Below, one piece after another: positions 1 through 5,609 of a stretch of DNA of 5,625 bases; position 1 is the stretch's first letter, and each line of letters opens with the position of its first letter. The position numbers and the translations under genes are program-made. The stretch comes from Bacteroidales bacterium UBA1256 (GTDB lineage Bacteria > Bacteroidota > Bacteroidia > Bacteroidales > Paludibacteraceae). The notes beneath the pieces were generated by a model. It saw only the letters and a program-made list of their open reading frames with translations, was not told the DNA's origin and searched no databases. The DNA is taken from positions 1,396 to 7,020 of the forward strand of contig DBVU01000094.1 in NCBI GenBank assembly GCA_002308195.1. Reading direction: 5' to 3'.

Positions 1-306
1 GTCGTTACCGAACTCTTCCAGAATGTAGGTGAGAAGATTGCTAACCGTCCGGGTGGCTACACTCGTATTCTGCGTACCGGTTATCGTCTGGGCGACGCTG
101 CTGAGATGTGTATCATCGAATTGGTTGACTACAACGAGAATATGTTGAAGGATACCAAGAAGGCCGCTAAGAAGACCACCCGTCGTGCCGGCAAGAAGGC
201 TGCCAAAGAAGAGGTCGCTGCTGTAGAAGAGGCCCCAATCGAGGAGGCTCCTAAGGCAGAGGAACCTGCTGCAGAGAAACCGGCAGAAGAAGCTAAAGAG
301 GCTTAA
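1..306 (+). CDS. rplQ: 50S ribosomal protein L17, C-terminal part (5' end outside window)
   Basis: Frame 1 is open from the first base to TAA at 304-306 and gives the last 101 residues of a protein whose N-terminus lies outside the window. The first 50 or so residues match the conserved C-terminal half of bacterial L17: an ELF helix, then [20 protein letters not shown] and IELVDYN. L17 is a large-subunit protein near the peptide exit tunnel and is usually the last gene of the alpha operon after rpoA. After the conserved core comes a tail of about 50 residues: first a Lys/Arg-rich stretch ([17 protein letters not shown]), then an acidic Glu/Ala/Pro-rich stretch to the end. The core alone would give a normal L17, so this tail is an extension; its role is unknown. 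No terminator is seen in the 30 bases before the next gene, so read-through into aspS is likely. The identification is firm from the core motifs. Confidence 0.95.
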   Translation, partial: VVTELFQNVGEKIANRPGGYTRILRTGYRLGDAAEMCIIELVDYNENMLKDTKKAAKKTTRRAGKKAAKEEVAAVEEAPIEEAPKAEEPAAEKPAEEAKEA

Positions 307-336
307 CAATCACACATTAAAGCATTACACGTAATT

Positions 337-1713
337 ATGTTTTTGGATGCAACCAAGCATAACGAAAATGTGACAGATCTCGCCAACTGCAAGGTTGGCG
401 AATCTGTTTCCGTTTCGGGTATGATTCACAATGTCCGCGTGACCAAGTGGGGTGGATTCATCGTCCTGCGTAAGTCGCGTGGTTTGCTTCAGGCCGTTGT
501 CAGCAACGACAGTTCGCGTTTCTTTGACGAGAAGGGCGAGGCTATTACGATGAATGACCTTTGCCGTGAGATGGCAGTCACGCTGACCGGAAAAGTGAAT
601 GAAGCTAACATCAAGGATCCTGCAGCGTTCTACAAGACGATTGAGATAGCTGTGGACGAGGTTCGTGTTCTTTCGCGTCCGACTACTTCGGAAGTGATCG
701 ACATGAACGCGCTGAAGTTCGGCGATGAGGAAACACTCCTGCGCTACAAGTTCGACAATCGTCAGGTTACTCTCCGCAACCCGCGTGATATGGGTATTCT
801 CAAGGTGCAGTCCACTATCGCTCGTGCTTTTGGCGAATTCCTGGCTGCCAATGGCTTTACCCAGATCTTCACTCCGAAGATTGTCTCTGAGGGTGCCGAA
901 GGCGGTGCTAATGTCTTCCGCATGGAGTATTTCGGCAAGCAGGTTTACCTGGCTCAGAGTCCTCAGTTCTACAAGCAGATTGGCGTCGGTGTCTATGAGC
1001 GCGTCTTTGAGATCGCGCCGGCCTATCGTGCCGAGAAACACGCTACCAGCCGCCACTTGAACGAGTATATCTCACTCGATGTCGAGATGGGCTTTATCAA
1101 GGGTCAGGAAGACGTGATGACCTTGGAAGCAGCTCTGCTGCGTCATATCATCGCTACGGTAGAAAAAGAGTGCGCGCATGAGCTGAATCTGCTGAACGCC
1201 ACTATTCCTGTGCTGCCGGAACAAGTGCCTGCTTGGAAACTGAGCGAGGTGCATGAGATTCTCTTCGAGAACGGTCTGTGCGAGGCCGATCACCGCGGCG
1301 AGGATGACTTGGCGCCGGAAGAGGAACGTGCTATCTGCAAGTACGCATTGGATAAGTTTGGTTCGGACTTTGTTTTCGTTACTCATTTCCCGAGCGAGCA
1401 CCGCGCTTTCTATGCGATGGACGATCCCGAGGATCCGAGCCTGACGCTGAGTTTCGACCTGCTGATGCGTGGCCTGGAGATCACTTCCGGTGGTCAACGT
1501 ATCCACAAGGAGCAGGAGTATCGTGACAAGATGATTCGTCGCGGTATGAATCCTGATGCTTTCCGTTTCTATCTGGACACTTTCCGCAACGGTATGCCTC
1601 CCCATGGCGGTTTTGCCATTGGTTTGGAACGTATTACGGCTTGTTTCTTAGGAATTGCGAACGTGAAGGAATGCTCCATGTTCCCGCGTGATATCAATCG
1701 CGTTGCGCCTTAA
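337..1713 (+). CDS. aspS: Aspartyl-tRNA synthetase, archaeal/AspRS-2 type, probably non-discriminating (Asp/Asn)
   Basis: This cytoplasmic class II aminoacyl-tRNA synthetase attaches Asp to tRNA-Asp and, if non-discriminating, also to tRNA-Asn for later amidation by GatCAB. The 458-residue length fits the archaeal/Thermus AspRS-2 form; bacterial AspRS is near 590 residues because of a GAD insertion, absent here. Residues ~15-115 form the OB-fold anticodon-binding domain. The catalytic domain shows motif 1 around 173-181 (TQIFTPKIV), the QSPQ element at 207-210, motif 2 at 230-243 (YRAEKHATSRHLNE, Arg231), SGGQRIH at 384-390 and motif 3 at 424-433 (Arg432). QSPQ and HLNE favour AspRS over AsnRS. 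His31 (in GMIHNV) sits where discriminating archaeal enzymes have Trp, and Pro95 lies near a second discrimination position; both resemble Thermus AspRS-2 by remembered alignment. ATG at 337 has no Shine-Dalgarno sequence, as is usual in Bacteroidota. It follows rplQ by 30 bases and overlaps the convergent gene by 20. An AsnRS label is the main alternative and fits worse. Confidence 0.9.
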   Translation: MFLDATKHNENVTDLANCKVGESVSVSGMIHNVRVTKWGGFIVLRKSRGLLQAVVSNDSSRFFDEKGEAITMNDLCREMAVTLTGKVNEANIKDPAAFYKTIEIAVDEVRVLSRPTTSEVIDMNALKFGDEETLLRYKFDNRQVTLRNPRDMGILKVQSTIARAFGEFLAANGFTQIFTPKIVSEGAEGGANVFRMEYFGKQVYLAQSPQFYKQIGVGVYERVFEIAPAYRAEKHATSRHLNEYISLDVEMGFIKGQEDVMTLEAALLRHIIATVEKECAHELNLLNATIPVLPEQVPAWKLSEVHEILFENGLCEADHRGEDDLAPEEERAICKYALDKFGSDFVFVTHFPSEHRAFYAMDDPEDPSLTLSFDLLMRGLEITSGGQRIHKEQEYRDKMIRRGMNPDAFRFYLDTFRNGMPPHGGFAIGLERITACFLGIANVKECSMFPRDINRVAP

Positions 1714-3157
1714 GGAAATAGAAATTCTTATCTGTAACGAGCATCCATCCGCCTTCCGGCATTTCGGCAAAGACGAGTGGGTGTTCGTTTGTTATTTGCA
1801 GCATCGTAGTGCGCACGGCCATTTCGTAGTTCAGGTCTAACACACGCGTCGTGTTCGTTAGGTCATCGACTACGACGCAACGCCATCCGTCGGTCGTATT
1901 CAGTAGGGCGTGCACATGTTCGCCGTAAGCGACGGGGTAGGTCGTTGTCTCGCCGTTGATAGGACTGATGTGCGTAGCTTGCTGTGTGGCCGCCAGAGGA
2001 CCTGCCAGACGGCTCAGATGGGCGCGAATCAGCGTCATGGCGCTATCGGCCACACCTTTCATCTCGTTGCCTGTCCATTGGCCGTTCTCCATCGTCTCTT
2101 GGCCGCTCTTGGCCATCTGCAGCATCGGAACGAGTTCTCTGACGCTCTTCGGTACTTTAGTCTCTGCCAGTTGTTGCTCTATGGCGCCCAGTCGAACGAT
2201 AGTCTGCATGCCGCTCAGGGCCAGTGCTTTCTCGCTGGTCAGTTCCAGTCGTTTGCAGCGCCCTACGATGGCCTCGTCGGTCTTGTCTGTGACGCGCGCA
2301 CCTACGCGGTAGCGCTTCACTTCTAGGGTCAGTCTCTCATATTCGCTATCCACGGCTTTGTAGAGTCGCTCGTACACATCTTTTTGCTCGCGCAGGAACT
2401 GGCTGACCCAACTGCTGTAATCCCACAACGCGATATCGTTGTTCATGAAGTCGCTACTGGTCAGTCCGTCCAGACGGTACAGTTCGATGGTCTGCCAGCG
2501 GAAGGCGGGATTGTAGCCGTTGATAGGGTCTAGCGCCAGGGCGCCCAAATAGGCGTCAATCAGTTCGCGTAGACCGGCCGATTCGCGTGCCAGCTGTTCC
2601 AGTTCGGTGCGTTGCGTAGCCGTCAGTTCCAGATGGGCTGTTTTTTCGCGCGTATATTGCGTCAGAAAACGGCTATACAGTGCCTGGCAACTGTTGTATT
2701 GTTCCACTAGTCGATAGAGGCTGTGGTGAATGCTGTCGCAAGCCGTCTGTCGGCGTGCTACTTCGGCCAGTCGCGGACGGATATAGGATTCCAGTGCGGC
2801 GTATTCTATTTTCTTCTCGCCATTGGCTATCTCGGCGTACTGCCAACCGGGCAGTTTTTGGTCTTTTGCGAAATGCAGACAGTTGCCGTAGAATAGTTTC
2901 GAGCGATAGAGCAGTTCGCTCAGTTCGCGGTAGTTATGCAGCGCATCGCGTCCGTCCAGCAGGCCGTAGCAACGGTTGCCCAACTGGTAATAGACATTGG
3001 CGTGTTCGGGTTTGTTTTGCTGATAATCCATCAGCAGATAAATGGCCTCATAGGGCGTCATTTGTTCTGCACGCTCCAGTAGCACGTTGTATTTCTCTTG
3101 CGCGCACAGTGCGGTCGCAAGCAACAACATCAGTCCTATGATTTTGGTTCTCAGCAT
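1694..3157 (-). CDS. Exported protein of unknown function (487 aa), second gene of OmpA-family operon
   Basis: I do not recognise the family. The protein starts with a clear signal peptide: Lys/Arg at positions 3-5, a hydrophobic core from 6 to 17, and probable cleavage after Ala19 (LCA|Q), leaving an N-terminal Gln. Cys18 has Leu at -1, so it is a poor lipobox and periplasmic or outer-membrane-associated location is more likely than lipidation. Residues ~22-95 look helical, with a TPR-like stretch (PEHANVYYQLGN, 50-61). Helical, Glu/Lys/Arg/Gln-rich segments continue to ~345 and may include coiled coils. A Gly/Gln/Asn-rich linker (351-367) follows, then helix, and a mostly beta C-terminal region (~397-484) rich in Trp, Val and Thr. 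No catalytic motif is evident. Its ATG (3155-3157) directly abuts the TAA of the upstream OmpA-family gene, implying translational coupling and a shared role at the envelope. The 3' end overlaps aspS by 20 bases. Signal peptide and coupling support a real gene despite unknown function. Confidence 0.85.
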   Translation of the reverse strand: MLRTKIIGLMLLLATALCAQEKYNVLLERAEQMTPYEAIYLLMDYQQNKPEHANVYYQLGNRCYGLLDGRDALHNYRELSELLYRSKLFYGNCLHFAKDQKLPGWQYAEIANGEKKIEYAALESYIRPRLAEVARRQTACDSIHHSLYRLVEQYNSCQALYSRFLTQYTREKTAHLELTATQRTELEQLARESAGLRELIDAYLGALALDPINGYNPAFRWQTIELYRLDGLTSSDFMNNDIALWDYSSWVSQFLREQKDVYERLYKAVDSEYERLTLEVKRYRVGARVTDKTDEAIVGRCKRLELTSEKALALSGMQTIVRLGAIEQQLAETKVPKSVRELVPMLQMAKSGQETMENGQWTGNEMKGVADSAMTLIRAHLSRLAGPLAATQQATHISPINGETTTYPVAYGEHVHALLNTTDGWRCVVVDDLTNTTRVLDLNYEMAVRTTMLQITNEHPLVFAEMPEGGWMLVTDKNFYFLKAQRD

Positions 3158-4801
3158 TTAGAAATCGATGATTTTTATCTCCACACGTCTGTTCAGCGCG
3201 CGGTTCTCTTCACTATCATTCGCCACGAGTGGCTTACGTTTGCCGTATCCGCGGGCCTCGATGCGTTGCGAGTCAATGCCATGGCTGAGCAGCCATTGCT
3301 TTACACTCTCGCCGCGCAGACTCGACAGACGGTCGTTGTATTTGTCCGTGCCGCGGTCATCGGTGTGGGCTGACAACTCGATGCGCAGAGTGGGGTTCTG
3401 TTCCATCAGGCTGAGCAATTGCTGCAACTGCTGATTACTTTCGCGCGTCAGTTCGTGCGAATCGTAGGCAAACTGAATGGCGCGCAGTTGCACTACCAGG
3501 TCTTTCTCTATCGGCTGCAGGCGAATGCGTATCTGTTCTGTCTGTTCGGCCTGACTCTTCACTTTGACTACGGTGTCGAAGAAAAGGTAACCGGTTGCGT
3601 TGACCGAGCATGCCACATCGCGTCCCAGTCGCAGGGCCGTGTCGCGTGGAGCCAGATGGCCGTTCATGCGCACTTCGGCTTTGTCTATCGGATTGCCGCT
3701 GCGGGCATCTACTACATCGATGTGATAGCGCCGTTTTTGTGGACGAAGTGCTACATCTATCTCGGTTTCGGCGAACAGCACTTGGCGTTCGGTGTTCAAC
3801 GTCAGCGTAGTGTCGTTGTAACCCGCGCGATGGAGGGCGATCGGATAAACCGAACCCAGACTCAGGTCTTTTTTCTCCTCGCCCAGACTCTCTTGCGTCT
3901 CGCTGTCGTATAGTTTGAGCACGATGTGCAGTTTCTCGCTCAGCGCTATCTCGCCCAGGTCTCTCTCGGTCTTCGCCTCCTGGCGCTCCACTTTCACCAT
4001 CTCGTAGAAATGCGAGAAGCCGTCAGCTGTGATATCCAGTCGGTAGCTTTCACCTTGCTGCAGGGCGATGCGGAATCGGCCTGTGACACTATGCACACGC
4101 GCTATCTGCTTCAGTTGTTGGGTGATGGCGTCGTACACATATACTCGCCCGTTGCCTAGCGGCCGACGACCGTACGAATGAACAACAGTACCGGTGATGA
4201 CGCTTATCGGATGGGCTTGCGGCGCCGTGCTGCATGTGTCGGGCAGAATCCAGTTGTGCTCGTCCATTTTCTCCGAGCGATGGAGCATCCATCCGCTCTT
4301 TTTCTTACTTTCCACGTAGCGGTAGAAGGTAAAAGTGCGGTTATCTTCCGCTATCTGTGGACGTGCATCATTTTGCCCGCTGATAATGATCGGCCCTTCG
4401 TCGGTGAAGCCTTTGCCCTCGTGGTTCACGGCTTTGCATATACGTCCGCTGGCCTCTTGTCCTTCGCTACGCAAAACGAAATACATCTCTTGCTCGTCGC
4501 TACTAATCGTCGGCCACAGTTTGTCTCCGCTATCGTTTTTCGCCTCTAGCTTTTCCGGCTTTCCCCATCGCCACCCTTCGGCGCGAATGGCAAAGAGTTC
4601 GTAATGCGCGCTGCCCGGCTGCTTGGCCGAGAAATAGATGGTCAGCGAGTCGAAACTGAGCACGGAGTGCTGAACGCTCCATCCCTGATTCTCCAAGCCG
4701 CGTACCTGCGGCAGTTTCTGCCCCACGCCCACGTTCTGTTGCGCCATCAGCATCATCGCCGCGGCTAACAATATCAATACTATGGAAACTCTTTTGCGCA
4801 T
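3158..4801 (-). CDS. OmpA-family peptidoglycan-binding envelope protein with PD40-like N-terminal region
   Basis: The chosen ATG (4799-4801) gives 547 residues and a good signal peptide (MRKRVS, hydrophobic 5-19, cleavage after Ala20, LMA|QQ). An in-frame ATG at 4849 would add 16 residues, bury the signal peptide and lie upstream of the promoter, so it is rejected. Residues ~44-187 hold three PD40/WD40-like propeller repeats (FDSLTIYFSA, SSDEQEMYFV, AEDNRTFTFYR). Residues ~200-271, ~290-354 and ~358-430 look like carboxypeptidase-regulatory or Cna-B-type beta sandwiches. Residues ~434-545 are an OmpA C-terminal domain: HTDDRG, LSSLRGESV, ARGYGKRKP, NRRVEI. Asp481 and Arg496 match the diaminopimelate-contacting pair of E. 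coli OmpA (Asp271, Arg286) with identical spacing, so peptidoglycan binding is expected. The domain order recalls PorE of the type IX secretion system, but there is no lipobox or N-terminal TPR, so I do not assign that name. It is the first gene of a two-gene operon and abuts the next start codon. Confidence 0.9.
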   Translation of the reverse strand: MRKRVSIVLILLAAAMMLMAQQNVGVGQKLPQVRGLENQGWSVQHSVLSFDSLTIYFSAKQPGSAHYELFAIRAEGWRWGKPEKLEAKNDSGDKLWPTISSDEQEMYFVLRSEGQEASGRICKAVNHEGKGFTDEGPIIISGQNDARPQIAEDNRTFTFYRYVESKKKSGWMLHRSEKMDEHNWILPDTCSTAPQAHPISVITGTVVHSYGRRPLGNGRVYVYDAITQQLKQIARVHSVTGRFRIALQQGESYRLDITADGFSHFYEMVKVERQEAKTERDLGEIALSEKLHIVLKLYDSETQESLGEEKKDLSLGSVYPIALHRAGYNDTTLTLNTERQVLFAETEIDVALRPQKRRYHIDVVDARSGNPIDKAEVRMNGHLAPRDTALRLGRDVACSVNATGYLFFDTVVKVKSQAEQTEQIRIRLQPIEKDLVVQLRAIQFAYDSHELTRESNQQLQQLLSLMEQNPTLRIELSAHTDDRGTDKYNDRLSSLRGESVKQWLLSHGIDSQRIEARGYGKRKPLVANDSEENRALNRRVEIKIIDF

Positions 4802-4809
4802 TTTCGGCG

Positions 4810-4841
4810 CAAAGGTACTACTTTTTTTTGATATGTGCAAA
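4810..4841 (-). promoter_or_regulatory. Bacteroidota-type promoter for the OmpA-family operon
   Basis: Read on the minus strand, TTTG (4841-4838) is followed after exactly 20 bases by TACCTTTG (4817-4810). This matches the -33 TTTG and -7 TAnnTTTG consensus of the primary sigma factor in Bacteroides and relatives. The final G of the -7 box is only 8 bases from the A of the chosen ATG at 4801, so the transcript would have a very short leader, roughly 2-6 bases. The box lies inside the reading frame extended upstream to 4849, which argues against that longer start. Confidence 0.8.
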
Positions 4842-4861
4842 TTTCCCAACTTTTTCCCAAC
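4840..4861. repeat. Two tandem 11-bp repeats between divergent promoters
   Basis: Positions 4840-4850 (AATTTCCCAAC) and 4851-4861 (TTTTTCCCAAC) are consecutive 11-base units identical at 9 of 11 positions, sharing TTTCCCAAC. A further CCCAAA follows at 4861-4866. The period is close to one helical turn, and the units lie almost entirely between the two outward-facing -33 boxes (4838-4841 and 4869-4872). Binding by a regulator is an inference from position; the repeat itself is directly visible. Confidence 0.55.
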
Positions 4862-4868
4862 CCAAATA

Positions 4869-4900
4869 TTTGTATGTTCGCGAAATTTACATTACCTTTG
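4869..4900 (+). promoter_or_regulatory. Bacteroidota-type promoter for the putative lipoprotein gene
   Basis: TTTG (4869-4872), a 20-base spacer and TACCTTTG (4893-4900) match the Bacteroidota -33/-7 consensus. The -7 box and spacer length are identical to those of the divergent minus-strand promoter. Transcription should start a few bases after 4900, leaving a leader of about 20 bases before ATG at 4925. This fixes the start at 4925, because the in-frame ATG at 4835 lies upstream of the promoter. Confidence 0.8.
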
Positions 4901-4924
4901 CACCGAATTTTAAGATTTCGACCT

Positions 4925-5356
4925 ATGAAAACGAAAGCGAAAATTTGGATGAACACGCTCATTGGCGCAGTTCTCAGCCTATTAGGATTTGGCACTTTTA
5001 GTTGTGGGATGTACGCTTGTCCGTATGCTGATCTTACGATAGATGGCGCGGCTATGGACGATCATGGCAAACCGCTGCCTGAAATTCAGATCGTGCATCG
5101 CTCGGGATGGAAAGATGGCTCGGGCCATACATCCTGGCATGAATATGCTGACACACTTTATACGAACAGCGAAGGCCAATATCATGCCTACAAACAAGGC
5201 GATTTCCCGATGGAATGTCACATGCTCATCGCCCATGACCTAACGGGCAAATACGAGTCTGATTCGGTCTATTCTCGGGTGACGTATGCCGGTGGACACG
5301 GCTGGTACAAAGGCAAAGCCTACATTACCTCCGTTTTCATCCTCAAAGAAAAATAA
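4925..5356 (+). CDS. Putative lipoprotein resembling the rSAM/lipoprotein system family
   Basis: The 143-residue product begins MKTKAK, followed by a hydrophobic segment (7-25) ending TFSC, with Cys27 as the likely lipidated residue. The -3 Thr is not ideal, but Bacteroidota lipoboxes are loose. The features resemble a small Bacteroidota lipoprotein family found beside radical SAM enzymes (the 'rSAM/lipoprotein system', from memory): MYACPYADLTIDG just after the Cys (29-41), a GKPLPEIQIV segment typical of a carboxypeptidase-regulatory-like beta sandwich, DTLYTNSEGQY, and a C-terminal GGHGWYKGKA then alternating beta residues to KEK. The likely location is membrane-anchored in the envelope; the molecular role is unknown. 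It has its own promoter, divergent from the OmpA-family operon, and a terminator about 145 bases downstream. No radical SAM gene occurs in this window. Gene reality is well supported; family assignment is by motif memory and moderately sure. Confidence 0.82.
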   Translation: MKTKAKIWMNTLIGAVLSLLGFGTFSCGMYACPYADLTIDGAAMDDHGKPLPEIQIVHRSGWKDGSGHTSWHEYADTLYTNSEGQYHAYKQGDFPMECHMLIAHDLTGKYESDSVYSRVTYAGGHGWYKGKAYITSVFILKEK

Positions 5357-5499
5357 TCCTGGATTCTAAAATCTCGCCATCATGACAATCGAACCGGGTT
5401 GTTGACTATTCCTGGCAGATACGATCAACCGCGTAATCTGGATGGTATTTAGGCCGTCAATAGTCCAATTATGTGTCGCACGACCATTCGTAACCATAC
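5357..5499. other. Non-coding stretch between lipoprotein gene and terminator
   Basis: No gene is supported here. It contains a seven-codon ATG frame on the plus strand (from 5382) and, on the minus strand, an open frame ending at 5366 that could encode 43 residues from ATG at 5497. Neither has a recognisable promoter. The stretch would be the 3' untranslated region of the lipoprotein mRNA if transcription runs to the hairpin at 5500, but a gene remnant cannot be excluded. Confidence 0.4.
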
Positions 5500-5532
5500 A
5501 AAAGCGGAACGCATCGCGCGCTCCGCTTTTTT
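5500..5532 (+). terminator. Rho-independent terminator
   Basis: AAAAGCGGA (5500-5508) pairs perfectly with TCCGCTTTT (5522-5530), enclosing a 13-base GC-rich loop in which CGC and GCG can pair further. The T-run continues to 5532, giving six T in a row. It would end the lipoprotein transcript. The opposite strand has only a four-T run after the stem, so action on leftward transcription would be weaker. Confidence 0.8.
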
Positions 5533-5588
5533 CATCCTATTCAAAGTCTGAACCAATTGTAAGCTTGATACAAAATCAAAATCACGGG

Positions 5589-5609
5589 ATAATATACTAT
5601 GTATATTAT
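5589..5609. repeat. Perfect AT-rich inverted repeat
   Basis: ATAATATAC (5589-5597) and GTATATTAT (5601-5609) are exact reverse complements separated by TAT. The 9-bp arms contain only one G-C pair each, so an RNA hairpin would be weak and there is no T-run after it. A dimeric protein-binding site upstream of a gene beyond the window edge is possible but unproven. Confidence 0.6.

Noticed and set aside
325..1056. 243-codon open frame on the minus strand opposite aspS
   Set aside because: It lies wholly antisense to a well-supported synthetase gene, shows no recognisable motif, and is expected from the codon bias of the sense gene.
1072..1605. 177-codon minus-strand open frame opposite aspS
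   Set aside because: Also a codon-bias shadow of aspS with no signal peptide, domain or promoter.
337..1713. Asparaginyl-tRNA synthetase (asnS) as the identity of the synthetase
   Set aside because: Length is similar, but the QSPQ element, HLNE in motif 2 and the overall likeness to Thermus AspRS-2 favour aspartyl specificity.
1694..3157. Lipoprotein assignment for the 487-residue exported protein
   Set aside because: Cys18 has Leu at -1, which signal peptidase II does not normally accept, and cleavage after Ala19 is a better fit.
3419..3913. 164-codon plus-strand open frame inside the OmpA-family gene
   Set aside because: It is antisense to a gene with clear OmpA and PD40-like motifs and has no features of its own.
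4802..4849. Upstream in-frame ATG (4849) for the OmpA-family gene
   Set aside because: It lies upstream of the -7 and -33 boxes and would place 16 hydrophilic residues before the signal peptide.
4835..4924. Upstream in-frame ATG (4835) for the lipoprotein gene
   Set aside because: It lies upstream of the mapped-by-eye promoter and would displace the lipoprotein signal sequence by 30 residues.
5565..5595. TTGATA-N19-TAATAT resembling a sigma-70 promoter
   Set aside because: Spacing is long, and the window's real promoters follow the Bacteroidota TTTG/TAnnTTTG pattern, so this is probably chance in AT-rich DNA.
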